From CAYUPI01 sp964446585 (GTDB taxonomy: Bacteria > Verrucomicrobiota > Verrucomicrobiia > Limisphaerales > UBA8199): a stretch of DNA of 64,000 nt. Within the stretch, counting starts at the first letter, position 1. Each line of letters begins with the position of its first letter. The position numbers and the translations under genes were made by a program. Shown here piece after piece: positions 53,280 through 62,395 of the stretch. The notes below the pieces were generated by a model that was not told the DNA's origin, searched no databases, and saw only the letters and a list, made by a program, of their open reading frames with translations. Where the stretch lies: assembly GCA_964446585.1 (NCBI GenBank), contig CAYUPI010000022.1, forward strand, positions 18,973-82,972. The letters run 5' to 3'.

Positions 53280-54473
53280 ATGGAACCAATTAGCCAACAG
53301 TACGAATGCCACCCCGTATCGCGCTGTGGCAAAACAGCGGCAAATCCGCCCAAGAAATTGCCGACTTTCGTTTGGTTTATGGTTCTTTTTGTTGGCCGCG
53401 CCAGCGCGCAGGATTTTGAAGTGAGTGGAGAAGCTAGTTGCGAATACCTCGGTCTAGATGGGGCAACTTTGCAAACCGTCAATTCGCAATTCACTGTACG
53501 AAAAAAGGCGAAAACCTGGTTGATTCACTACATTCCCGATAAACCCTGGCCTGCGATGGATGTCATATTCGACGGGACCAATGTTTATTCGTTGACACGA
53601 GACATCCCCCTGAATGAAAAGTTCCTCAACGCATATAAGAACTTCCTAGCGAGGTATAAGTTTACAAACGGCGTTTATTATACATCCTCCGCTCAGATAT
53701 CACCAGGCGAATACCCCTATTCAGCGGATGAAATGCCACGTTTTCTATGGTTTGCTTTCTTATCGGGATCGGTCCTGCATTTGTCGCCAACCCTAGACAT
53801 TCCGGCCCCCTGGAACAACACATCTACTCCACAGTCGCGTTCTTTTAAGGTTGGCGTGAAGTGGCCAAGTGACACGAACGTGTTCCCAAAAGAGCTTAGC
53901 TTCACTTTTTCATCTGAACTATGGTCAAAAGCTCTGAGGGAACAGATCAGGTCGCAGAACAGACCTCAGCCAGAGTTCACCGAAGGCGCCGTGGCGGGGA
54001 TCTATAGCGTTGCAGTCTGGACGAATGTTCCCGAGCCCTCGGGCATCAGCATTCCTGCCAATTTTGAGTTGATTCGGTATTATTCATACTCGGCGGCAAA
54101 GATGCCGAAGGTCGCCGAACGCCGGTCCGGTCAGGTCACGAAACTGCATCTCAAGGCGGGTGACATTGCGACGGATCAACTACCTCAAGAGAGCGTGGAT
54201 GTTTTTGATCTCCGATTTCGCGATGTCCGCTATCCGCTGCTTACAGTCTCTTATCCGATCACAAATCAAACCTGGATAGCGACAAATGACTCATCCTTAA
54301 GCCATTATATTGAGTTGGCACAGAGAAGTTATGACAGGGCAAGAAAGGCCTTAGGGGTCGGCCCACCGCGCACCTCGCCAATCAAACGAATCATAGTAGT
54401 CTTTCTATGCGTTTTCATTGCACTCAGCTTGCCCATAGCTTTTGGCCTTCGCAAGTTCTCGAAGCCTAGCTAG
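53280..54473 (+). CDS. Unknown exported protein with C-terminal membrane anchor
   Basis: The 397-aa product has an N-terminal hydrophobic segment (PTFVWFMVLFVGRASAQ) that is a likely signal, a soluble beta-rich body starting DFEVSGEASCEYLGLDG, and a C-terminal helix (IIVVFLCVFIALSLPIAFGL). No motif recognised. Located 24 bp after the pseudopilin and 75 bp before the Cys-rich peptide, all on one strand. Confidence 0.65.
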   Translation: MEPISQQYECHPVSRCGKTAANPPKKLPTFVWFMVLFVGRASAQDFEVSGEASCEYLGLDGATLQTVNSQFTVRKKAKTWLIHYIPDKPWPAMDVIFDGTNVYSLTRDIPLNEKFLNAYKNFLARYKFTNGVYYTSSAQISPGEYPYSADEMPRFLWFAFLSGSVLHLSPTLDIPAPWNNTSTPQSRSFKVGVKWPSDTNVFPKELSFTFSSELWSKALREQIRSQNRPQPEFTEGAVAGIYSVAVWTNVPEPSGISIPANFELIRYYSYSAAKMPKVAERRSGQVTKLHLKAGDIATDQLPQESVDVFDLRFRDVRYPLLTVSYPITNQTWIATNDSSLSHYIELAQRSYDRARKALGVGPPRTSPIKRIIVVFLCVFIALSLPIAFGLRKFSKPS

Positions 54474-54548
54474 CTAGCTAACTTAACAAACTAACAAAAC
54501 AGAAACAAGGACTAGAAACCAAGAAACAAGAAACAAAGGAAAAACCAA

Positions 54549-54959
54549 ATGAAAAGACTGAAACTCGCTAAGCACGTCGTTGTAACCTGGTTGTGCGTCA
54601 CGGCTATGCTCTGCGGCCCGGCGACAGCTCTGGCAACGAATTGGGCCTGCAGACCATGGATGGTCAACGGAAAGACTGGCGATCCCAGTGCCACATGCCA
54701 CAACACGGGTTCCTCCTGCACTGGACAGTGCACGGACTATACACCGGGTGGTGGGGCTAGCCTCACGTGTTATGACTGTATTGTCGTAGAATATCCATCC
54801 AGCTGCAGCCCGTCTCCCCCGGCTACCGTTTCTGGAACTGTGAGAACCGCCAACTGCGTTTTCTCCTCATCGTGGTGGAATCCAGGTGGTAGTTGCAGCT
54901 GCGGAACCTTTGGACCTCCCACATCCACAAGCTTTCCCTGCAGCACCAGCTGTTCGTGA
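54549..54959 (+). CDS. Secreted cysteine-rich small protein (12 Cys)
   Basis: A signal peptide (MKRLKLAKHVVVTWLCVTAM ... ATALA) is followed by about 106 residues with 12 cysteines spaced as in SATCHNTGSSCTGQC and TCYDC. The even number suggests disulfides. Ser/Thr/Gly/Pro fill the rest. AAGGA before ATG 54549 is a good ribosome site, after a purine/C-rich leader (about 54480-54548). No family recognised. The MauE-type gene starts 24 bp later. Confidence 0.75.
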   Translation: MKRLKLAKHVVVTWLCVTAMLCGPATALATNWACRPWMVNGKTGDPSATCHNTGSSCTGQCTDYTPGGGASLTCYDCIVVEYPSSCSPSPPATVSGTVRTANCVFSSSWWNPGGSCSCGTFGPPTSTSFPCSTSCS

Positions 54960-54982
54960 CGAGCGAGGTGGTTACGAGTCTG

Positions 54983-55468
54983 ATGGCGAAGATATCTGGA
55001 CACAAGATGAGAGCTCAACGAGGGTACTTTCTTTTTAGTTCTGGTATTGTCCTTGCCGTGACGGGCATAGCAAAGCTAGTTACGGCGGCCTTCGGGACTG
55101 CGAAAGTGCTTGGCTTGCCCGATCCAGTCTTCGGGATCCCTTTTGGTTACTTATTTCTCAGTGTTGGACTCTTGGAGTTGGGCGTCGCGTTCGCATGCTT
55201 CTTTGGACGCGACGTCTCATTTGCAACGCTACTAGTTGCGTGGCTCGCCACGGGGTTGCTAGTTTATCGTCTAGGGTTACTTTTTTTGGGTTGGCACGCG
55301 CCCTGTCGATGTCTGGGCGGGTTGACTGACGCACTACATATCTCCGCTCAAGCTGGAGATACAATCGGCAAAGTGGTTTTAGCGTTTTTGATTCTCGGCA
55401 GTTACGGCAAGCTTGGAACCGCTTTTTACTTGAGAGGAAAACAGGGGGTGCACCTGCAGGCGACTTAA
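54983..55468 (+). CDS. MauE/DoxX-family redox membrane protein
   Basis: About four transmembrane helices (LFSSGIVLAVTGIAKLVTAA, FGYLFLSVGLLELGVAFACF, TLLVAWLATGLLVYRLGLLF, VVLAFLILGSYGKLGTAFYL). In the loop before the last helix, the redox pair APCRCLGG is typical of MauE-like proteins. MauE homologues feed disulfide formation in methylamine dehydrogenase. Next to a 12-Cys secreted peptide, an oxidising role is a reasonable inference. Start 54983 or ATG 55007. Confidence 0.8.
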   Translation: MAKISGHKMRAQRGYFLFSSGIVLAVTGIAKLVTAAFGTAKVLGLPDPVFGIPFGYLFLSVGLLELGVAFACFFGRDVSFATLLVAWLATGLLVYRLGLLFLGWHAPCRCLGGLTDALHISAQAGDTIGKVVLAFLILGSYGKLGTAFYLRGKQGVHLQAT

Positions 55469-55614
55469 TTCGGCGTAGGGTTAATAGAACACTTAAGGGA
55501 CTTGCATATAAAGGTAATTTGAGCCTCGTTACCTAGGCTGCTACAATTTCGAGACACGCTCTTAGAGATGAAGGGCGAACGCGCTTAAATGGAGCAAGGA
55601 CAGTATCGGAAAAA

Positions 55615-57132
55615 GTGTCGATTCTGCCAACTCTGTCCACTTTGAAACCAACAAGAACAGGATTCCCAGTGCGCGTAGGCTGCGGCATATGGAGTCTGTT
55701 CTTTGTCGCGTTGAGCTATATACACCAAGACCCGACCTTCTCCCCAACCGCTCTATCACGATTGGATGTTTTGCATGCACTCGCCCATGGAAGGCTGAGT
55801 ATTGACGCTTACGAAGAAAATACACCTGACAAAGCAGTCTATCATGGACATTATTACAGCGACAAAGCCCCAGGAACAGTTGCTCTTGCTCTCATTCCCT
55901 TTGCTTCCGCTGCGAGAATATTATCGTTAGGGGGCGCGGATCTGGATTCAAAGGACGGGTGGCTTTTTTCAAGCTGGCTTGCGTGTGCAGGTTCGATCGG
56001 CATCATCACTTCATTGGGCGCGCTTGCGATGTTCGCATGGCTATCAAAGTATGTTTCCGCGAAATGGGCGATCCTTACGACAGTGACCGTGTTTCTCGGA
56101 GCAGCACCCCTTCCGTATTCGACGATGATGTTTTCGCATTCCTCAGTGATAGGACTTTTGGCAATTGCGATCTGGGCCCTTGGAATAGGAACCGCTGAGG
56201 CATCAATTGGAGACAATGAGGTGGGAAAGCGGATGGTCGCGAATTGGCGGGACATGATTGCAGGATTTGCCTGTGGCTGGGTGCTGGCGAGCGAGTACAG
56301 CGCAGGCCTGGTGGTGGCAGCGCTTCTTTTATGGGTGATTTCGAATCGACGGCAGGGTGCATTTTATTTTTGCGCTTTTGCTATTCCTCCACTTCTCCTC
56401 ATTCCGGCTTACAGTTGGGCTTGCTTTGGGGATCCATGGACGCTGGCGTACAGCTACCAGGCTTCGTTTCCGCCAATGAAAGAGGGTATATACGCAATCA
56501 AGTGGCCGGATCCCGAAACAGCGCTTAAACTGCTATTCAGTCCTGCTCGCGGCCTCTTCTTCTGGACACCGTTTTTCATAATGGCAGGATTTGGCTATTG
56601 GTATTTGATTCGGAAATCACAGCGGCTCTTCTGGTATATGTATGTGCCACCTCTGCTCCAGGTTGTTATTATTTCAGGACGGGTCTGGGACTGGCCGGCA
56701 GGACCAACATGGGGACCTCGATTGCTTTCTCCTATGATCCCATTACTAGCACTGCCCTGCGCTTACGGTGTCAAGCGCTTTCCATGGTTAGGTCTTCCGC
56801 TTGCCGCGTATTCTCTCTTGGTCACGACGCTGGCTACGCTTACGAATGCGTGTCCACCTTTCCAGGAGCATCCATATCCACTTCTTGACTTCAACATTCC
56901 AATTCTTCTTAAGGGAACACTGTCGCCAAACCTTGGTCTGGTCGTAGGGTTACGGCCTTATGCTTCCATCGGGCTGTATTATGGCATTCTGGGACTCGGT
57001 TCTATTTGGTTATGGCGCAATTTCACTAAGGAAAACAACAAGGCTGTCGCGAACGTCATCGACCAGGACGCAGCAGAAGCCCATCAAAGCGATAGGATTA
57101 AACGGGCAACGATAATATCTCAAGCATTTTAA
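55615..57132 (+). CDS. GT-C-type membrane glycosyltransferase-like protein
   Basis: About ten hydrophobic segments in 505 aa. An extracellular loop near the N-terminus reads LSRLDVLHALAHGRLSIDAY, and VYHGHYYSDKAPGTVALAL resembles the conserved loop with acidic/His residues of polyprenyl-sugar-dependent GT-C enzymes. It would glycosylate a polymer outside the membrane from a lipid-linked sugar. GTG 55615 is the likely start. First gene of the polysaccharide cluster; 17 bp before the next. Confidence 0.7.
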   Translation: MSILPTLSTLKPTRTGFPVRVGCGIWSLFFVALSYIHQDPTFSPTALSRLDVLHALAHGRLSIDAYEENTPDKAVYHGHYYSDKAPGTVALALIPFASAARILSLGGADLDSKDGWLFSSWLACAGSIGIITSLGALAMFAWLSKYVSAKWAILTTVTVFLGAAPLPYSTMMFSHSSVIGLLAIAIWALGIGTAEASIGDNEVGKRMVANWRDMIAGFACGWVLASEYSAGLVVAALLLWVISNRRQGAFYFCAFAIPPLLLIPAYSWACFGDPWTLAYSYQASFPPMKEGIYAIKWPDPETALKLLFSPARGLFFWTPFFIMAGFGYWYLIRKSQRLFWYMYVPPLLQVVIISGRVWDWPAGPTWGPRLLSPMIPLLALPCAYGVKRFPWLGLPLAAYSLLVTTLATLTNACPPFQEHPYPLLDFNIPILLKGTLSPNLGLVVGLRPYASIGLYYGILGLGSIWLWRNFTKENNKAVANVIDQDAAEAHQSDRIKRATIISQAF

Positions 57133-57149
57133 CCTGGACCACGTAATTA

Positions 57150-58400
57150 ATGCACCCAGAATTCCCTGCAACCCGATCACACCGATCTTTGAGCGATTGT
57201 GCTGCCTCTGTTTGGAGCCGCGTCCAATTTGGGGTTGGCAGCATGCAGATGTGGCTCTGCGCTGTTGCCGCAGGATCGTTGCTGTTGCGTCTCGCATTGT
57301 TAAGTTATCAAAGTGACGATTACGCGACGTTCTTAGCTCGATGGTACGACTTTCTGGTTGAGCACGGCGCGTGGAGGGGCTTACGTGAGGAATTCTCTAG
57401 TTATCCTCCTTTGTATCTATATCTAATTTCGCTTGGTACGCTCATCCCAATACCTAAACTTTATACAATAAAATTGATTTCTGTCGCGGGAGATTACATT
57501 GCCGCCTGGTTCGTTTGGCGGCTGATTTATAGACAGACCAAAGATCCCAAGAGGGCACTGCTAGCAATATCAGCGTTTCTCTTCCTTCCGACTGTGGTTA
57601 TGAATGGGTCGATGTGGGGACAGTGCGATGTCCTCTATACCGGCTGCTTTATTGCATCTCTTTTTTATCTCATGGAGGGACGGTCAATTGCTGCCTTAAT
57701 CGCTTTCGGGTTGGCCTGTTCATTGAAGCCTCAAGCAATCTTTTGGTGCCCGTTTCTATGTGGCTTCTTTCTTAGCAGCCGCCTACATTGGCGCCTAGTG
57801 TGTGTTCCCATAATAGTTTATATCGCCTGCGGGATACCCCAGATGATCGCTGGACGCCCCATACATCGAGTATTGCTTCACTGGGCCTACGTTCGAGACT
57901 TTCCGGGCCTTACCCATGGTGTGGTCCCTAACTGGTATGCCTGGGTTGCGGACCGATATTCCATGTCTCTGTGGTGGGCTGGCGTTGGTGCAACGTGCCT
58001 GACCACCCTCTGGTTTCTACTGTACATTGCCAGGCGAAAATCGTCGAATCCGCGACGTCATCCCCTGGACGCCGGGCGAGTCGACTCGAAACAAAGTGAA
58101 TCAGTATTGCTTTCACTTGCGCTTTTGTCCGTTTTGTTCCCCCCATTTCTACTGCCGGGAATGCACGAACGGTATTTTTTTGCTGCAGATGCGATCTCTG
58201 TGATCTATTCCTTCTACGTGGCGAATGGATGGTGCGTGGCGGGTGTGATCCAGTTGGCTTCGGTCCTAGGCTACCTTCCCTATCTGCTCGATTGGCGGCC
58301 GGTCGCACCTTCGATACTAGCGTTGGCGCCGCTTGCGGCGCTGTTTCTGATCATACGCGCTCTGCGTCGCGGGGGCTCGCTTTTACGGTATGAGCACTGA
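57150..58400 (+). CDS. GT-C-type membrane mannosyltransferase-like protein
   Basis: A polytopic 416-aa protein. YQSDDYATFLARWYDFLVEH places an Asp-Asp pair at the first extracellular loop, the catalytic position in GT-C enzymes. NGSMWGQCDVLYTGCF and LLPGMHERYFFAADAI are motifs of the PIG-V/Gpi18-like and DUF2029 mannosyltransferases. The donor is presumably a polyprenyl-phosphate hexose, such as the product of the gene at 59304. Overlaps the next gene by 11 bp. Confidence 0.75.
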   Translation: MHPEFPATRSHRSLSDCAASVWSRVQFGVGSMQMWLCAVAAGSLLLRLALLSYQSDDYATFLARWYDFLVEHGAWRGLREEFSSYPPLYLYLISLGTLIPIPKLYTIKLISVAGDYIAAWFVWRLIYRQTKDPKRALLAISAFLFLPTVVMNGSMWGQCDVLYTGCFIASLFYLMEGRSIAALIAFGLACSLKPQAIFWCPFLCGFFLSSRLHWRLVCVPIIVYIACGIPQMIAGRPIHRVLLHWAYVRDFPGLTHGVVPNWYAWVADRYSMSLWWAGVGATCLTTLWFLLYIARRKSSNPRRHPLDAGRVDSKQSESVLLSLALLSVLFPPFLLPGMHERYFFAADAISVIYSFYVANGWCVAGVIQLASVLGYLPYLLDWRPVAPSILALAPLAALFLIIRALRRGGSLLRYEH

Positions 58401-59307
58401 GCCTTTAGTCTCAGCGTTGATGGTGAGTCGTAATAATGGCGCAGTAATTCGCGAAGCCATACAAAGCGTACTAGCTCAATCTTATCAGAATTGGGAACTA
58501 GTGCTGGTGGATAACGCCTCAGAGGACGATTCATGGGATACCATCAGGGCCTTGGCCGCTGATGAGCGTCGCATCCGGCCCATTCGTGCGCGATCTGCAA
58601 TGAGTCTTCCCAAAGCTCGGAACTTCTCGCTATGTAATGCCTCCGGAAAGTACATGGCGACTATTGATGGCGATGACGCCTGGCAGCCGGAGCGGCTTAC
58701 TGTACAGATGGAATTCATGAGGGCCTGCGGCGAGAAAGTGGGCGTCTGTGGCAGTAATTGCCTTTTGGTGGATAAGCGTGGCAAATTGCTACGCCCAAAG
58801 CAATTTCCGGAGAGGCATGAGGAGTGTTTGAGAGCCCTGTGGTTTCGGAACCCTTTTTGTCATAGCGCCACGCTGGTCCCGAGGGCGGTGTTCGAAAGGT
58901 GTGGTTCTTACAACGAGGAGTTCCTAGTAGCTCAAGACTTGGAACTATGGTTTCGCATCGGTAAGATCTTCCGCCTTCATAATCTCCAGGAGTTTTTGGT
59001 CAGATATCGCACTTGGAGCGATAGTGTAACATTCCGCGGGCATCGTATGGTCGTTCGCAGCACACTCCGCGCCCGCCGTCTCGCAAGATTACAGCATGGT
59101 TATGAGTTCGACGGAACTGCACGCATTGCCTTTTGTCTCACCTGGTTAGCACAATGGGCACATCCAACTTTCGCGCAATTACTATTTCGCTTGTGTCTAG
59201 CTTGCGTTGAGAGACAGAGCAAAAGACAAAAAGTATTTTCGTCGTGTCCAATCAGCACATCTGCCTTTTCTGAAGACTTGATCAGCAGTGAACGGGGCGA
59301 GTTATGA
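58390..59307 (+). CDS. Family 2 glycosyltransferase
   Basis: GT-A domain with VSALMVSRNNGAVIREAIQS, ELVLVDNASEDDSWD, and the metal-binding ATIDGDDAWQPERL (DXD). Cytoplasmic 305-aa enzyme adding a nucleotide-activated sugar; acceptor unknown. Overlaps both neighbours (11 bp and 4 bp), so translation is coupled. Confidence 0.88.
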   Translation: MSTEPLVSALMVSRNNGAVIREAIQSVLAQSYQNWELVLVDNASEDDSWDTIRALAADERRIRPIRARSAMSLPKARNFSLCNASGKYMATIDGDDAWQPERLTVQMEFMRACGEKVGVCGSNCLLVDKRGKLLRPKQFPERHEECLRALWFRNPFCHSATLVPRAVFERCGSYNEEFLVAQDLELWFRIGKIFRLHNLQEFLVRYRTWSDSVTFRGHRMVVRSTLRARRLARLQHGYEFDGTARIAFCLTWLAQWAHPTFAQLLFRLCLACVERQSKRQKVFSSCPISTSAFSEDLISSERGEL

Positions 59308-60071
59308 AAATCGACATTGTCGTTCCAGTGTTCAACGAAGAAACGCGTCTTGTGCAAAGATTACCCGACCTCCATCGATTCATTACCGCGTCGATTTCCG
59401 ATAGCTGGAGGATCCTAATTGCAAATAACGGCTCCAATGACAATACACAAGCCATCGCTGAGCGATTTAGCCGAGAGTTCGTCAATACTGATGTGCTTTC
59501 GATTCGTCAAAAGGGCCGGGGCGGTGCCCTCAAGCAGGCGTGGTTAAAGAGCCAAGCAGACGTCTTAACTTATATGGATGTGGATTTGGCAACCGAGCTC
59601 GATGCTTTTCCTGCCCTCGTAAACGAGATAATGGTGAACGGCGCTGACTTGGCCATAGGTTCGCGGTTTCATCCCGGCTCCAAGACAACACGAGGTTGGA
59701 AACGTGAAATAGTCTCGCGCGGATATCTGCGACTAGCAAAAACTCTCTGTGGAATCCATTGCTCCGATTTACAATGTGGTTTTAAAGCCATCTCGCGACA
59801 TGCGGCCCAAGCACTCCTTCCAGCAACAAAGGACAACGGATGGTTCTTTGACACAGAGTTGCTGGTCCTAGCAGAATTGTGCGGTTATAAGATTGCTGAA
59901 ATCCCGGTACGATGGAGGGAGGATCCGGACACTCGGGTCAGAATACTTTCCACTGCGTTGAAGGATGTTCAAGGTTTATTGAGGCTCAGATTCAAGTTTC
60001 GTGCTTTGAAGAACTCAGTAAGAGAATCCCCGAATCCTTCTCGTTCGTCAGTTCATGGCTCCTGTTGTTAG
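59304..60071 (+). CDS. Polyprenyl-phosphate hexose synthase-like (DPM-type) glycosyltransferase
   Basis: MKIDIVVPVFNEETRLVQRL, LIANNGSNDNTQAIAERFS, TYMDVDLATELDAFPALV (DXD), LQCGFKAISRHAAQALLP and DTELLVLAELCGYKIAEIPV are the features of dolichol/undecaprenyl-phosphate mannose synthases. Its lipid-linked product would feed the GT-C enzymes upstream. 255 aa, no C-terminal membrane domain, so it must associate with a partner. Confidence 0.86.
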   Translation: MKIDIVVPVFNEETRLVQRLPDLHRFITASISDSWRILIANNGSNDNTQAIAERFSREFVNTDVLSIRQKGRGGALKQAWLKSQADVLTYMDVDLATELDAFPALVNEIMVNGADLAIGSRFHPGSKTTRGWKREIVSRGYLRLAKTLCGIHCSDLQCGFKAISRHAAQALLPATKDNGWFFDTELLVLAELCGYKIAEIPVRWREDPDTRVRILSTALKDVQGLLRLRFKFRALKNSVRESPNPSRSSVHGSCC

Positions 60072-60150
60072 TTGATCCAATTCTTAAGTCGAACACACCA
60101 CGAACCACAAACCCCGTGCGTGCGTGCTTTTCTCGGCACACTACCATGAC

Positions 60151-61110
60151 ATGAACACGTCAGGGCACTTTTTGTCTGAGTCGCGCACCCTCACGTTAGG
60201 GGCTCAGGGCCGCATTAGTAATCCCAGCATCATCAAATTGGAAGATACATTCTTGGTAGCATATAATTCTATTTTTGGCAGTGGTGGTCCCCGTTCAGCT
60301 TCCTGCGAGATCAGAATGGCAGTGCTCGATCCCGAACTCAATTTAGTGAATGACTGGGCGCTCGAGCTCCCATCGACTTTGTCCACGAAGGACATGAGAC
60401 TATTCCTCCACGACGGAGAGTTGCATGGGGTATATTTCGAAGGAACGCTTAGGGACCCGGAGGCGGGGCTTGTGGTGGTTCGATTCAGCGACAACCTAAC
60501 GGTAAAAGAGAGTTTCCGGCCAACTTTTGGACGATCGCGAAGGTACGAGAAAAACTGGCAATTTTTTTCCCACATGGGTTGTCTTATGTGCGTCTATAAG
60601 ATTCGCCCGCACGTAATTTTGAAGTGCGTCAATGGTTTCATGAGCGAAGTCTGTACAACTGAATGGGGCGAGGACGGCCAGCCACAATTGTTAGGCGGAA
60701 CGCCGCCAATTACTCTTGACGGAGAGTATCTGTCGTTTTTTCACTCTTGGAAGCCGTGGCTGAAGCGAGGTATTTTCAGTTCGAAGTTTCTCATTCATCC
60801 AGTATTCGCAGTTCTGAATCGCTTAATAGGTTGGCCCTTCGTTGGGGCAGGAACCTGGCCACACCGCATTTATTCATTCGGCGCTTACACTTTCGAAGTG
60901 GATCCGCCATTTAGGGTGCTCAGATACACCCGTCAGTTAATCATAGCGCCTACCGTCGATGCCTGGTCAGGGCTGCCTGCATGTGTTTTTCCCTGTGGAG
61001 CCTGCTGGCACAGCGACATAATCATGCTTTCTTATGGGTATCACGATCGAGAATGCAGATTGGGTGCGTACAGCACTGAGTTCTTACGCAGGGCACTTGG
61101 CCCGGCATGA
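60151..61110 (+). CDS. Five-bladed beta-propeller protein, GH130/GH43-like
   Basis: Motifs: RISNPSIIKLEDTFLVAYNS, RYEKNWQFFSHMGCLMCVYK (a KNW element like that of GH130 phosphorylases) and CVFPCGACWHSDIIMLSYGY. 320 aa from ATG 60151; a GTG at 60124 is possible. No signal, so cytoplasmic. A mannoside or glycoside phosphorylase is possible but the acid residue is not evident. Overlaps the flippase by 4 bp. Confidence 0.65.
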   Translation: MNTSGHFLSESRTLTLGAQGRISNPSIIKLEDTFLVAYNSIFGSGGPRSASCEIRMAVLDPELNLVNDWALELPSTLSTKDMRLFLHDGELHGVYFEGTLRDPEAGLVVVRFSDNLTVKESFRPTFGRSRRYEKNWQFFSHMGCLMCVYKIRPHVILKCVNGFMSEVCTTEWGEDGQPQLLGGTPPITLDGEYLSFFHSWKPWLKRGIFSSKFLIHPVFAVLNRLIGWPFVGAGTWPHRIYSFGAYTFEVDPPFRVLRYTRQLIIAPTVDAWSGLPACVFPCGACWHSDIIMLSYGYHDRECRLGAYSTEFLRRALGPA

Positions 61111-62393
61111 TCCATGATATGGATAATGGGTTCCCAGTAACGGTACATCATTGCCAACGCGGTAAGGCCAGCGCATCGCATATTCCGTTTCTACGTCAAA
61201 GCGCCTGGATGATGATTTCCACCGTTGGAAGCGGTGCTCTGATGTCGCTGGTGCATTTGTGCTCTAAAGTAATTCCTAGCGATGAATACGCAGCGCTGGG
61301 AGTACTAATTCAGACACTCAATTGGCTGACAATCCCTGTGTTGGGACTGCAGATGGTTTTCGCCCAGCAGGCGTCCGAGGCTATCAACGAACTCCATCAG
61401 CGAGAGCTCATGGGGACCATACGGGGAGTAGTGCTTGTGATCGTTTGTTTTTGGCTTCTAGTGGCTGTGCTCGTATTTTTATTCTGCGATCACTGTGCCG
61501 CTGCTTTGAGGCTTAGCAATCCCACTGGGCTCTGGATTACACTGGTTGTAGCATTCTTTATGCTGCTATCGCCGATTTTTAAGGGGGTTATGCAAGGGCG
61601 CCAAAACTTTTTCTGGCTAGGGTGGGTTGCATTTTTCAATAGTATGAGCCGCCTATGTGTCGCCGGCATAGTTGTCCTTGTGTTGAGAGGCGGAGCTGCA
61701 GAGATTATGATCGGCGCTCTAATTGGTGCGATGATAACGCTGTTCGTAGGTTTGTGGCAAGCTGTTGACCTCTTGATCGTGCCTGGCGCTTACTGCAACT
61801 GGCGTGGCTGGTTAGCGCGTGTGATTCCCCTTACAGTCGGCTTTGGCGCCAGCCAGTTCCTCTTCAGTGCGGACCTTTTTGTCGTACAGGCCTATCTTGG
61901 AGCTAACGGTGCTGCTGCGCCTTATGTGTTCGGCGGCACATTGGCTAGAGCTATCGTTATCTTCACGGGACCACTGGCCGCCGTAATGTTTCCTAAAATC
62001 GCCCGCAATGCGGCGCGGCCGGAGTCAAGTGACGTTTTATGGTGGACTTTAGCGGGCACCGTGGGGCTGAGCGGGGCAGCTGCCGTCGGGATTACAATTG
62101 GGACACCTGCAATAGTTAGACTAGGTTCCTCGGCTGACAATCTGTCTATCGTGCCGCTTGTTCCAATGTTTGCGTGGAGCATGGTGCCCTTGGCAGTCGC
62201 GAACGTGCTGCTTAATAAGTTGATGGCGCGTTCTCAGTTCATGGTTGTCCCGTTTGCGGTAGTGATCGCCACGTGTTACTGGATAGCCTTACAGTGGCAT
62301 CATACCTCCTTCAGGAGTGTGATTCAAATGCTCGGTACGTTTAATGTAATCTTTCTGATTGTTTGCGTGTGTTGCACGTCGCGACGCTTCTAA
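61107..62393 (+). CDS. Wzx-type oligosaccharide flippase
   Basis: About 11-12 hydrophobic helices and no large soluble domain. GSGALMSLVHLCSKVIPSDE, LLSPIFKGVMQGRQNFFWLG and FLFSADLFVVQAYLGANGAA are typical of polysaccharide-transport (MOP superfamily) proteins. It would flip undecaprenyl-linked repeat units. 428 aa. Last gene of the forward operon. Confidence 0.83.
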   Translation: MIHDMDNGFPVTVHHCQRGKASASHIPFLRQSAWMMISTVGSGALMSLVHLCSKVIPSDEYAALGVLIQTLNWLTIPVLGLQMVFAQQASEAINELHQRELMGTIRGVVLVIVCFWLLVAVLVFLFCDHCAAALRLSNPTGLWITLVVAFFMLLSPIFKGVMQGRQNFFWLGWVAFFNSMSRLCVAGIVVLVLRGGAAEIMIGALIGAMITLFVGLWQAVDLLIVPGAYCNWRGWLARVIPLTVGFGASQFLFSADLFVVQAYLGANGAAAPYVFGGTLARAIVIFTGPLAAVMFPKIARNAARPESSDVLWWTLAGTVGLSGAAAVGITIGTPAIVRLGSSADNLSIVPLVPMFAWSMVPLAVANVLLNKLMARSQFMVVPFAVVIATCYWIALQWHHTSFRSVIQMLGTFNVIFLIVCVCCTSRRF

Positions 62394-62395
62394 GG

